From positions 22,709,701-22,773,700 of the forward strand of contig NC_087252.1 of the NCBI RefSeq assembly GCF_037042905.1: a stretch of DNA of 64,000 nucleotides. The letters are read 5' to 3'. How positions within the stretch are numbered: the first letter of the stretch is position 1; each line of letters opens with the position of its first letter. A program made the translations under genes and the position numbers. The notes beneath the pieces are model-generated. The model was given only the letters and a program-made list of their open reading frames with translations, searched no databases and was not told where the DNA came from. The stretch comes from Lytechinus pictus. Taxonomy: Eukaryota; Echinodermata; Echinoidea; Temnopleuroida; Toxopneustidae. This document shows positions 35,901-48,900 of the stretch, piece after piece.

Positions 35901-36228
35901 TTATCCACCTCAACGTGCGTGCATCATCACCGACTGAAAATAGGAAGGACAAAGCCCAGTGCAGCTCAAGACGAGAATAGCGCATGCGCTTTTCATTCAA
36001 GACTCATCGCTTGCTGGCCAATGATTGGCTGGACACGCTGCATTGCATTGCATACACGGCCGTACCATCGAGAAGGGGAGGATTTGTACGCTATCCGAAA
36101 TGGACGATTCATTTTTGTACTGATATTTTCGGATTTTACAAGTGACTTCAATATTCCGGAATTGGATCGTTGGCATGGCCATGTTCTTTCCCCGATGCCG
36201 TGATGCAAAGTAATTTTTCGTATCGCCG
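35900..36228 (+). promoter_or_regulatory. Possible promoter and 5' UTR exon of the PRDM gene
   Basis: A locally CpG-richer stretch contains the paired CCAAT motif GGCCAATGATTGGC at about 36,017-36,031. It ends in a strong donor match CGCCG|GTGAGT at 36,228/36,229. It is upstream of, and on the same strand as, the PRDM coding exons, and the first coding exon has an acceptor (GTTGCAG) just upstream, so a 5' UTR exon is expected. The link is inference. Confidence 0.35.
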
Positions 36229-37195
36229 GTGAGTATTAAAAATTAATTGGATATTTTTGGGTGTTAGCCATGTGGGATCCGATTCGTCGGCTATTTTTGT
36301 ACGCAGTATGTATGCGAGCTGCTATGCTATGCGTGTTGTACGTGTATTGCAATGGCAATGCCATGTTTAGTTTTTGTGCAGCAGTTGTGTGTGTATTGAA
36401 GTGGCCGTGGCATTGTGTGGGCTCGGCCATTTGCGTGTGTCATATGGATTGTTCTTTCTAATGTCTGTGTGCAGCTCGGTGTCGTCAGTGCACAGCAGTG
36501 CCAGTGAGCTGTGCCTGTGCATGGATGCATGTGTGGTGCCAGATCATAATATGAATGAAGAGTGAAGTGGAACTGGGGAGCTGGAGTGGAGGTGCATGTG
36601 AAACTGAAAGTGAAACGTGTTGTGGAATTATTCTTGCAATATTGTTTGTGATCAGTTGTTAAGTTTTTAATTGCCGTGACTCAATGTTACTGTTAGCATC
36701 CAAATTAATTTGACTGGTAGTGGTATCGGGCCACATCGTTCATTTTCAGAATATATAGGCCTATGGCTATAATATTAAAAAAAAACCCTTTTTGGCCTTT
36801 CTTGATCTTGAAATATTTGCCTGGCCTTGCCCTTGGTTTGCACATATGGAGTCATAGGGGACACTAGATTTTTAGGGGAAAAAATGAAAAGGGAAAAAGT
36901 ATTTTAAAATGAAGAAAATAAATGGAAGAAAAAAAACAGAACAGGGATAATTCAAGTAAGCCTATTTTTAAAGTCAATAAACAAACAAAAGTCAAAGAAG
37001 AGTCATAGAAACTAAAATTCCCCTGCAATTTAATCAAGAAAAAAAACTGCCCCACCCCATCAAAATGTCACTCTATAATATCCATGCCCTGGCCTAGTGC
37101 ATTTGCCCCTCACGATTTGATGCCATGATGGGTCTGCAGATCTATGCAGATAGCCAGTATGTCAGAATCTATTAGCCTATATCTGATGGCTGCCC

Positions 37196-37395
37196 AGGGG
37201 CTGTTTCATAAAGCTACATGTATTAAGTTAAGGGTGACTTATGAGCTGACTGGTGATCCTTTCTTGTGGTAAATGATATTCACCATTTAATGTTCATCGG
37301 TGATTATAATTTATAGCACGTACAGTAGGTTCACCAGTCGTTCTTAAAGTCACGCTCTTAACTTCCAAACAGCTAAATTATGAAATATATATACC
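37196..37395. mobile_element. Foldback element of the GGTGTTTCA family
   Basis: GGGGCTGTTTCATAAAGCTA at the left. The core has ACTGGTGATCCTTTCTTGTG and GGTTCACCAGTCGTTCTTAAA, and the right arm is decayed and ends AAATTATGAAATA. It is a clear member of the family but the right terminus is eroded. Confidence 0.65.
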
Positions 37396-38324
37396 CACCA
37401 GATCACAGTCCAAACCAATGATGGAGGAGATGTAAAGCTCTACTGGCATAAATTTGAGGGAGAGGGGCTTAAAGAAAATTCATAAATTTCTTCCTTAAGA
37501 ATGTTTTGGGAAAATACCTTTTTTTTTGGGGGGGGTGGTTCTTATGGCTCAAAAGTAAAAATAGGGAAACCTTCCATAGTGCCTTTTCACAAGGCAATTC
37601 CAGCATGGATTTGAATAAAAAAATACATCTACACTCTAGGTTGGGCTCAGGGTGATTTCACCCCCAAATGCATGCAAGAGCCTTGAAAAATAAAAGAAGG
37701 TGCCCCGGTAGTCCCCTTTCACTGCAAAATATTAAATGTTACAGACTTAAGATATGTATTATTTAGCCTTCTTTTTAGGCAATAAGCCTATAGGCCTTCT
37801 TCAGGTATGTTATGAAATGTAGCCCCCCCCCCAAAAAAAGAAATCCTGATTCCCAAATGCATACAGGTACATGTATATAATGCAGTTCCCAGAGGACCAT
37901 TCTGAAGTTGAATAGAATGTTACACAGTGAGAGAAAAAGTTAGTAAAAAAAAAAAAAGGGGGGGGGGGCTTGCAGGGGCAAAAAGGGGACTCCTGCTAAG
38001 CAATGTTCTGGAGCCAGGGTGGTGGCAAAGCCCATTTTGCTTCCTTGTTCATTGTTGTTCAAGTTGGGTGAGACAGGGTGACATATTAGGATGTGTCACA
38101 GCATCAGGGGGGGGGGGGGCAGTTGGTAATCTTAGGGAGTACAAAAGAAGGGGGGGGGGGGGAGAAAGAGGGCCACAGAACGGTTTGGGGCTGACTGCTG
38201 AGTCAGGTGACCATACAAAAAAAATCACAATCAGTTGAGGGCATTTGTACGTTTTTTATACACCCGTCCTAGACAGGGCGTGTGGTATCACGCTCGGTGT
38301 CCGTCCGTTGACTTTTCCTTGTAT

Positions 38325-39215
38325 TTATGCGATAACTTCAGTTTGACTTAACCTACATGTAGGCTCACATAATTTGGTTTGTATGATACTAGCATGGATC
38401 CCAGGAAGCCTATTGATTTTTAAGTCCAAAGGTCAAGCGGTCACAGTGACATGTTTTCATCTTACACTTCAGCAGTCTTTGTAAACATGGTAACTTCAGT
38501 TTAACTTAACCTACATGTAGGCTCAATATAATTTGGTGTGTATGATATAGCATGGATCCCAGGAAGCCTATTGATTTTGAGGTCAAAAGATCAAAGGTCA
38601 AGGTCACAATGACATGCTTTTATTTTACCCTTCTGAAGTCCTTGTAAACGCGATAACTTTAGTTGAACTTATCCTAGGCTCATATAATTTGAGGTGTTTG
38701 ATAGTTTACTAGCAAGGATCCCAGGAAGCCTATCGATTTTTGTCCAATGGTCAAGGTCACAGTGATGTGTTTTCATATTACCCTTCTGAATTCCGATAAC
38801 TCTAGTAGAACTTATCCTAGGCTCATATAATTTGAGGTGTATGATATTACATGTACATGTAGCATGGATCCCAGGAAGCATATCGATTTTGAGGACAAAA
38901 GGTCAAGGTCACAGTGACTTGTTATCTTCTGAAGTCATTGTAAATGCAATAACTGTTGTTTAACTTAATCTATGCTCATATAATTTGGTAGTATTCATAC
39001 TAGCATGGATCCCAGGAAGCCTATTGATTTTGAGGTCAAAAGGTCAAAGGTCAATGTTAGAGTGACTTCATCTTACCCTTCTGAAGTTCTTGTAAAAGTT
39101 CTAACTTCAGTTAAACATAATTTGGTGTGTATGATACCATCATGGATCCCAGGAATCCTACAGCTTTTGAGTTCAAAAGGTCAAAGGTCAAGGTCACAAT
39201 GACATAGTAGGGGGG
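38325..39215 (+). repeat. Minisatellite, about 165-bp unit, about 6 copies
   Basis: Each unit contains GGATCCCAGGAAGCCTATTG, GAGGTCAAAAGGTCAAAGGT, CAAGGTCACAATGACATG, CCTTCTGAAGTCCTTGTAAA and CGATAACTTCAGTT in the same order. It lies in the presumed first intron of the PRDM gene. Open frames across it are artefacts. Confidence 0.85.
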
Positions 39216-39239
39216 ACATTTGATATTCTGCCCCCCCCC

Positions 39240-39312
39240 CCCCCGGGATTTCCGCCCATGTTCCTTCAGATTGAAAGACGAGAGTCATAACCACTAGACC
39301 ATGAGGCCCCCA
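39240..39312 (-). mobile_element. tRNA-like SINE head
   Basis: On the minus strand GGCCTCATGGTCTAGTGGTT matches the D-arm/A-box of Glu-type tRNAs, and a degenerate GGCGGAAATCCC lies at B-box spacing. The acceptor stem is not closed. It directly abuts the minisatellite, so it may be the source end of that repeat. Confidence 0.5.
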
Positions 39313-39828
39313 CATTTATAGTAAAGGGCAATTCCAAGCAATTTTTAAGTGGAAATTTTCCAAAAAATTATATTGGCTCTATTTCAAATCTGGATCAATT
39401 TTTCTATCAAAACTCATATTGAATTTCATATAAAAGGGGAACATAATTAGCCACAATTTTTTTTCTTACGCATCTCCTTATAGAAGAATCCAAACCATAC
39501 AAGAAATTCTATACATGGGACATATATTGTTTTTTACTTATAATTTCAATTTAACAGAAAACTTGCTTGTTTTATAAAATTTTCTTTTGGATAATTAGCA
39601 AGGGAAGGGTAATCGTTAGGGTTGTCACAGAAACCCTGATCTATTCTGAAGGTGCCTTTAAAGTTCTGATACAGTCACTCCAATAAAACCGACTCCAAAA
39701 TGACCAATGATATGCTACATACATGTATCCAAACATTGATTTGATCCTTCTGGAGTCTAGTAGTGACTTGACAAGCTAATTTACATTCAATGAACCTAAT
39801 GGATCCCATTGTCTGATCACTGTTGCAG

Positions 39829-39902
39829 ATGAGCTACATCGAACAACTCTTAGAAGTGCATGTGAATCTGTACAAGTATGGACAGTGAGAAAGAGGACCA
39901 AG
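39829..39902 (+). CDS. First coding exon (8 codons) of the PRDM gene
   Basis: The exon follows an acceptor GTTGCAG and ends AAG|GTAAGT. ATG at 39878 opens MDSEKEDQ and leaves one G, which joins GC of exon 2 to give Gly, so the phase fits exactly. An upstream ATG at the very start of the exon opens a 19-codon frame that stops at TGA overlapping the main start region (39884-39886). That is an upstream ORF in a different frame. An additional coding exon further upstream is not excluded. Confidence 0.6.
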
Positions 39903-42900
39903 GTAAGTAAAGCTCTTGCTCTAATTATGCTTTATAGTTGCCTGTGACACCATTTCATGATCTTCCTTCCTGGTTGGCTCTTTCATTGGGTTAAGTGGAC
40001 AGTCTCCATAAAAAAATTAAAGAAAAACTTGTTCAGATTCGGGGGTTGGTATATGGACCTACCATTGGATATTTTCAGAGTAATTGGGAACTTTAAAATC
40101 CTTTGGTATCTGTACCAAAGGACACAGCTACATGTACACTGTACAGACAGTTTCAACATCAAACACCCCCCCCCCCATTGGTGTCAGTAATGAGAACACA
40201 ACTCTGCATACATGTACACTTCAAGGTCACCTACATGTAAATTTGTTCTGATGCACATTGGGAAAGATGTACGAAGTAGATCTACATGTAATACTAGATA
40301 GTGTCAATTTACATCTCAGGATGCCAGTATACGTACACATCTGTGCTTGAGAAACACTTGGAAGCAATACCTGGAAATATTCAAGAAGTATATTTCATAG
40401 CATTTCCCTGCTTTTCCAACTTTCACATTTTCCTCAAAAATTATTGCAGCAGTATTTACCAGTATTTACTACTGGCAGTATTTTTCAGTTCTCACTCTGG
40501 CAAACACTGCATTAAAGGGAAAGGTTCACAAATTACTGAACTACAAATTAGTGAGCTTTCCAGTTCTTTTAATGTTGTTTAGGAAGTAAATCAAATGACC
40601 CAATGTCCAGGAGCTCTTCTCATAAATGCTCTCACGAACCAAACCCGGCTGATTTCTGTATGCAGTGCTTGTGACTCAGCAGAATAGAATCCATTTCTCA
40701 TTTATATTTCACCTTTTTAGCATCTTTCATGCAGTATTTCAAGTATCTTTCGTGACCTTAAAGGGAGGTACATTGTACTGGACAAAGAGAATTCACAGAT
40801 CTACAGTATGCTAAGGTCAAAGACCACCAATGCTCGGGGTTTCAGGAATGGAAACAAAAGATATTAAAAAGAAACTCTCTGAAATGTGTATGGAAATAGG
40901 TTGTAATATGTAGGTCTCAGCCATTGGAGAGTTTGTGAAGGTCGTGATCAAAGGTGGTCAGGGAATCTCACTGCCTGATGCATTAGACTTGATCCGAGAC
41001 TTAGCATGTCTGGGAATCAGAATTGAGGAAACAGCCTTGTGGGCAAGGTGGGGGTCAGTGAGGTCATCGATCACTTAATACAAAACTACAAGGAAGGTGA
41101 ATAACAGATCTACACATCTACAACTATCTCAAAACTAAATGTCAATTAAACCAGTCAACACTTTAATGTACAACTAGGAAAGTACCTTTGAAACATCCTG
41201 AATGTGAATTTACAGGATCTTTGTACATCGCATTGTCTTCTTCACAGCATTAACAAGTTTTTCCCAGTATTTCCCACCTGGGAGGGAAACACCTATTAAA
41301 ATTCCTGAGAAATTGCCATCAACTCCACAGACTCTGAACTGACCAATAAGTTGTATCATTTGAATTATAGTGATAGCTCTGTGTGGTGTTGACTATTGAG
41401 TCAGCTATTGTTGATGTAGGCACTAGGCATTAGCTTTTCAATTCCATGCCCCTTGTCTATTCTTTCAACTCCTGTTTTATAGCCATTTTAGTCTTTGTCT
41501 TTATATACACTTTCGTATCTTTTGTAGCTATCTTTGTACTGCTTGTTTGCTTAACAGGAATCATCTGTTGGTCTGAAGGTCAATATTCAAGCAATGTTCC
41601 TTGAATTGCATTCTTTAGGGTACTAGGGGTAATCATGTCTTATCTTGTTTGATTTTCTTGAGAATTTTATAAGAATTTGTTGAGTTCAAGAGTTTTACCG
41701 CAATGCAGTGCAAGTCCAAGCGTTAAAAGGATAAATTCTGTCTTTCTTGATAGTGTTTGGTATATTTTTGACAGTTACATTCAGGAAGGTACAACAAAAA
41801 TAAATGAACAGCTCCATGGATATTACATACATGTAGTGTTGGAGTATGTCACCTGTTTAGTTTAACCCCCCCCCCAAAAAAAAAAGAACTATAGATGCCA
41901 ATGTCGGGGCCTGTTGCAGAAAGAGTATGCTGTTAAGTGCAACTCGTGAAAGCAAGCAAACTCCCTAGTATGTATGTTTCATTGGTTGAAAATTAAGTTG
42001 TGTTTGATTTTTGTTTTCATTTGCATTTCATTGTAACTCTTTATTCAACAGGCCCCTTCTCACACAGCATTTGCTTCTGCAGGTTTTGCACTTTTCTGTC
42101 ATTTTATTTGACTATACAGCTTAAGTTTGTCTGTGTGTACTGCTAGGGCTTCAAATGTTAAGTTTGCAGTAGTGTAGAAGACAAGACACTTTGATGCCAT
42201 TACAAGGATGAAACAGCTCATGATTTTGGGGATAGTACAATGGAGGATCTTGTCTTGACAAACTTTGCACATATTGTACATGTATGTAAGTGTATGGTAG
42301 CAAAATGAATGTTGACCTACATGGTATAGGCACTTCCATTGGTGCTTGATATCCCTGAGAGAGTGACTTCCAAGCCAAAGGTCATCTACAGTGTCATTGA
42401 TAGTGCTGTATCAGAGGGTCCTGGCTGGTCTAGTGCAGTACACTTTGATACAAGACCAAATCTTTATAGGGAATACGCAAGATACATAAATGTTGACCTT
42501 TTCATTATGTGCAATTCCATGAGAGCTACATGTATCTTATCCCTGTGTGAGTGACTACCAAGCCAAAGTACACAGAGTGTAGTTCAAACCACTTCACCTA
42601 ATTCAGGGTCTTAGCTGAGCTAGTGTAGAACACACGTTGAAGAGTAGATACAGTTGAGGCCAGAATTTTACATACACCCAGGAAATTCAAACAAAAGTTG
42701 ACACTTGCCAAACATCATAAGATTTACTGTATCTTATGAAATATTTGTGCTATCATGACAAATTTGATATCAAACAAATTAGTATGTCATGCCCCTTCAT
42801 CACATTGTTTTGTCATCAGGAACTGAAAAATATTTAGGTGTCATTTTTTCCCCAACTAAGAATCTCCATATTTTAGACAAATTAAAAATAAAAACTTTCA

Positions 42901-45900
42901 TATTTGTGCAGAATTGTGCTAGTTACTTCTCAACACAAACATTTCAGATTACAATTTTTTGTTCAGTGGTGACGTATCATGATAGAAAATGTAATATGAA
43001 TTTATATATTTCTATGAAACAACGTTTAAAAATATAATAACAAACAATAGAATACATTTGGCATGAATATTAATTTTTTCCTTCAAAGAAAATTTCACCT
43101 GAAATATACTTTAATAGCAACGGCATCCAGAACATATAAAAGAGCTTAATATGCTCTTTCATTTGATACCAAATTCGTCATGGTATTATTTTAATATTTT
43201 CATTTCTGAAGATATAGTAAATTTTACGATGTTTGGCAAGCAAACAGATTTCACTGAATTTCATGGGTGTATGTAAACTTTTGGCCTCAACTGTATAAGG
43301 GAATGAATTTTCAGTTTGTTTAGCAAAATGTGGAATTGTCAGTATAGGCACTTCCATCATTGCCTGTCTTATCCCTGAGAGTGACTTTCTCAAGCCAAGC
43401 ATGGGTGACTTGCAGTCTCGTTGATACTGCTATATCTGATGAGGGTCCTATATTGGAGCTATAATATGTAAAACACACTTTACAAGTCCAAACAGTGGGA
43501 TATTCTTAGATATTAAAGGGAATAAGTTTTTATCTTCAAATTCAAAGTTTGTTTTAATAATAACAAAAAAAATGTTGACCGTTTCCTTCTTCATGTAGGC
43601 ACTTCTACCTGTGCTTATCTTATCCCTGAGACAGTAACTACCAAGCCAATGGTCATCTGCAGTGTTATTGATACCGCTGTATTTCATGAAGGTCCTGGCT
43701 GAGCTACATGTAGTGTAGAATGCATTTTGATACAAGGCCAAACAGCTGGATATTATTAGATGCATGTAGGAACTACATTTGTTTTATCTTAAAATTCAGT
43801 TTGTTTTTTTAGTAACAAAATGTTGACCTTTTCATTATAGGCACTTCTGTCAGTGCTTATCTTATCCCTGAGAGAGTGACTACCAAGCCAAAGGTTACCT
43901 GCACCGTCGTTGATACCGCTGTATCTGAGAATGGTCCTGGCCGAGCCACCAAGACCTTGCCTGAAGGACTGGAGGTGCGTGACTCCGGGATCTCAGGAGC
44001 TGGCCAGGGTGTCTGGGCAGGGAGAGACTTTGAAGAAGGAACACGTTTTGGTCCCTACCAAGGCGAGCAGGTGGACAAAATCACTGGCTACCAAAGTGGC
44101 TATGCATGGGAGGTACGTTGATTAAAGAAAATCTTTTCAAGAGTGAAGTGTTGGGAATAACAGTAAGGAATTCCTTATTTATACCTTGTATTCAGATTTA
44201 ATTTTAAGAAGAATCTCTAATATAGAAAATGAAATTTACTAATTGAAATTGTAAGTGAAAAAATGTTGCATTTTACTATAAAGGTCTTTGGAATTTGTCT
44301 AAATTATGGTAATTTAGGTAACTCAGTGCTTGTGTGGAGGAAGGTCTCGCTCTTCCCTTCACATTGGAAATATGGCAATATGATATGATATGATATCACA
44401 AAGACTTTTTTTTTGAAGCCCCAGTGACATATTAAACACAGATCCTCAAGGATCTACACGGCAATGGCGGCATGATGTGGGGAGGTCCGGGATAGTTTTT
44501 CCCCAGATTAAGTGCAACGGTCGTTGATAGCGGTACACATGGCAACTACACGTTCCTACACACTGTCCTACACGGACCATGCTGGCAGAGCACGTCGTCT
44601 ACGCGGATCAACAGGGTGTCAATACAGATCAACATGGCAGCTACATGGATCATCTTGGATTGCTCTGCCGACGTGACAGTCCACAGATGATGCTGGATGT
44701 TTTTGGCCTCCCACAAAACTGCTGTATTGGCCTCATGGACGTCCATGGTCCTCCAAGGTTGCCCAAGGATGCCAAGGCGTCTACACGGATCTCTCCATTC
44801 CAGATTTGATGCGGGGGTTGTCCGCCGTCTATTTGTGGCTGGGGCTTAAGTGGGTTTTAAGAGTGTGCAACTCTGTTGCCTACCATCACTTTCATGCATA
44901 CTTGTACTGTTTGCTCTTTTAAATTTTGATACCAGATAAGAAGTGACGGAGGCCAAGGAGAGGTCATCCATTGCATAGATGCCGGGGACGAGGCCAAGAG
45001 CAATTGGATGCGCTACGTCAACTGCGCCTGCAAGGAAGTAGACCAGAACCTGAGGTCGTACCAGGATGGTGAAGACATCTTCTACATTGCCTACAAACCT
45101 ATCAAGGCTGGAACAGAACTCTTGGCGTTTTATGGAGAGGAGTATGGGAGAAAGTTGGGCATTGAGATGGAACCTTCCACAGGTAGCCCACTGCATTGAT
45201 AATCAAAATCATTGTTTCAAATTACAAGTTCAGATCTGACACTTCATTTTTGAAGCGAGTTTTAATATAATGCATAACATGATGTACATGTATGTAAGAT
45301 TTATATGCTGGATGAAAGCCATGCTAGCTTAATATTTATGTGAAGAGTCAATTTTCTACATAGTTTAATATCACAGACCCTACATGTACAATGACCGCTA
45401 TTCTTTAAGTATTAATGATATCACTTGTATAATGACCCCTTTGGGATCCTATTTTTGTCGTTTCCCACCAGTTGCTACCGGAGACACTCACTTGTGCAAC
45501 ATCTGCGGCCAGCTACTAACATCTGTTGAGTTTTTGAGTCGTCACCTGAAGTATGTCCATCAGAGCCGCTATGGCATCCCCTCCATGTACAACATGAATG
45601 CTGATGTTTCTGAATGTAAGTATAGATGAATTTGACTTCAGAGCTCTGCAACTTGCGACTGTCATAACTGGGGGCTTCCAAAGAACAATAAACGCACCTT
45701 GAATAGATTATACGATGGGCCAGGTGGGTGTTTCATAAACCTGTTTGTAAGATACGAATGACTTTACGCACAACTGCTGATCCTTTCTTGTGCTATGTGG
45801 TATCCCTATATAATTGATTTATGACCTAAGAACATGTTCCCGTTGTGCGCAACCTTACAAACAGCTTTATGAAACACCCACCAGGTACATTTCTATGTCA

Positions 45901-48900
45901 ATGCATAAATTTTCATTTGTAAGGGATACTTGAAGCTCCCTAGTTAGAAATTACCATAAAAAACAGCACCCAAACCGAATTCTGTAGTCAAACTTGGATT
46001 TGGGATTTCATGGCGATTGCTCCTGCAATGATTTGTGTGTTTCATGATACGTGCGACACCAATGGTCATCATTGAAGCCTTGTTGATTGCCTGCTTTTGT
46101 TTGAGGACATACAAATAGCATGGGCACGAGTGAGAATAAAGATTTAAAGAAAACTTAATAAAGTATTTAATAGAAATAGCGGAAGTGTGAATCCCAAGCA
46201 CAGGAAAGAGTACCTTAAGGATTAATCAGTAGCACTACAAAATAATTCCCAAGAATATTGTAATGGTTATAAGGGTCCCCTTTATTACTGCACTGCAAGA
46301 ATCTTAAGAATTTGAGGAGGTTTATTTACTCATACCCCATGCTACATTCATTTTATTTCTATCTTCTCTTATTGATGTATCTTACATTAGATTTGAAATC
46401 AGTCAAGCAAGGCAAGGACCTACTGGAGAAAGCAATTAGCAAAACTGACACAAGTAAGTTTTGCCCAAGATGATGATGATTATAATACCTTGTTAATAGC
46501 ACTGCATGCTTTGAGGTGACATCTCACGGTATTTTACAGATATATTTTACCCGGCCATGTTGTCTCTCCCATGTTTAGAGTAGCCATTCAGACAAGGCCC
46601 TGTGTCTGTTATGATATGTTTATATCAACCCCCCCCCCCTCCTTGACTGTAAAAAGACTAATCGCGAAAAGCTGGGTGAATGCGAGCTCAGCCACATGGC
46701 CTTTAGAAACTTGACTTGGATCTCTTATGTTAAACCATTGTTTCCCGCTCGTGATCACTACTTGTGAGGTAGCGGCTAATCAGCGAGCGTTTCATTTCGC
46801 ATCAATGAACCCATACCATAGATATCGAGGTTGCCATCCTTAATACATATCGTGACTGATTCCTTTTCAGGTCCTAATACGTCAACAGAGAAAGCTGCAA
46901 GTAGGAAGTCAAGACTAGGTTCTTCAACAACACAAAGAGGTCAGTCTTTCACCCAGTTTATATTCATTTGGCCTACAAGCAGTTGGTCCACTTCTAAGAT
47001 AGTCTTATACCCCATCATTGAGTGTAATCATTGAGATCGTCTTATACCTATCATTGGTGTAATCACTGAAATAGTTACTAAACATTGTATTGTGTTTTAA
47101 ACTTTCTGGTAAGTAGCTCATCAGTGAAATTGATTGAAAAAAATTGAACAGTTTACTTGTGGTATTAGGCTTGACAGTGTTGATGAAAAAAAAACAGGGT
47201 CATTACCATTATCTCAGGGGAAGAGAGGGGATGAAGGGGGGGGGGGAGGGAGAGAAAGGGGAAGGGGGCTATAAAAAATGTCCTAAAATATATATCTGTG
47301 AAGATTGTAAGCAATGCCCACACTGAATTTCTTCTTCTTTACTTCTTCCTCAATTTTTCTAAAGATTCTACATGTAAGCACACTGGTCAGGTCCACCAGA
47401 TCTTCAAAGGGTCCGGATACCCCGAAGAAAGATTCTGAAGACTTGGTCCTACGGGACAATGACAAGAAGGAGGAGGTTGATGAATTTCTTGTCCCTTTTC
47501 TCTGTCCATTCTTCTAAAGTTCTAATCACTGTAAAAGCTGAATATTCTTTAATTTCTGCTTGCAGCTATCAAATCCACCAAACCTTCAAAGGCTCCAGGT
47601 ACCCCGAAGAATGATTCTGAAGACTTGGTCCTACGTGACAATGACAAGAAGGAGGAGGTTGAAGAATTTCTTGTCCCTTTTCTCTGTCCATTCAAATCAC
47701 TAAAAAGCTGAATATTCTTTCATTTCTGCTTGCAGCTATCAAATCCACCAAACCTTCAAAGGCTCCAGGTACTCCGAAGAAAGATTCTGAAGACTTGGTC
47801 CTACTGGACAATGACGAGGAGGAGGATGATGATGATGTCAGGTTGGCCGGTAGCGGCAGCAGCAAGCATACCACCTGGTCTCTGAAAGCTGATTCAGATG
47901 ATGACCTTGGAGACACAGAGGCTGCACCAGGTACCTAATTTGCCAAAGCCACTTGCGATTAAATTGCATTACTTCAGCAGCTTATAACTGTCGCTGTTAA
48001 AGAATTTTTATAAAGACTTACTGTTGTAACTTTGCCACCATCGTAACTAAAAACCCGGATTTTGGTTGGCTGTTGGGCCCCCATTACCATGGTAGTTGCC
48101 AATGTGGCAAAGTTACAACAGTTGCTGTTTGTCCTTTATGAACTGGGCCCATGGGGTTTGGTGATAGGGATATTCCAGAGCATTTCATCGACACTTGTCA
48201 TCTTACAAGTCGTCACATCTGACAACTTACTTGATTTTGATTGGCTGAGAAGCACCTTTACCATGGCAATAGTCTGATAAAAGAGGTTTTGTCAGCTAAA
48301 ACGTCTGACCTTTTATGAAATGTTCCCCAGGGGAGCATTCTAAGGAAGAAATTTGTCAGCCAATCAGATGCAAGGATTTCCAGTTGCTGGGATCGACTAT
48401 TGGTGAGAATCACTGACAAAAACCTTCACGAAATGCTCCCCATGTTACCTTCCGTAACAACCTCATCAAAATATGAAGTTGGCTGTTTCACATCGCACAA
48501 TGATCATCCCTGCACTGAGTCACATGAGAAGCCAGTTAATAGGATATGGTTAGTACCAAAAGATCTGAAATCTAGCGCTGATTTAAGATGTACTTAACAG
48601 TTTGACAAGTAGTCTTGCATTTTGGTCCAAAGAGTGGAAGTCAAGAAGCTTTAGGATGTCTTTCTTAGCATAATACTCACATCACACAATGTATATTCCC
48701 GCACTGAGTCAAATACACAATCACTCCATAGATGCTGAAAAGTCAATTAAAATATATGGTTAGTACCAAAAAATCTCAAATATGATTTTGACATGCACTC
48801 TCGCATTTTGGTTCAAAGAGTGGAAGTCAGTAAGCTTTAGGATGTATTTCTTAGCGTTGTTTTTGTTTTGCATGCAAGCTAATGTATTGCCTATTTTTGG

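Noticed and set aside
36261..36565. Overlapping Cys/Val-rich frames just after the presumed promoter
   Set aside because: The sequence is GTGT- and TGCA-rich and open on both strands; no signal peptide or domain is convincing and it lies after a likely 5' UTR splice donor.
38669..39202. Open frames in the 38-39 kb region
   Set aside because: They fall inside the about 165-base minisatellite.
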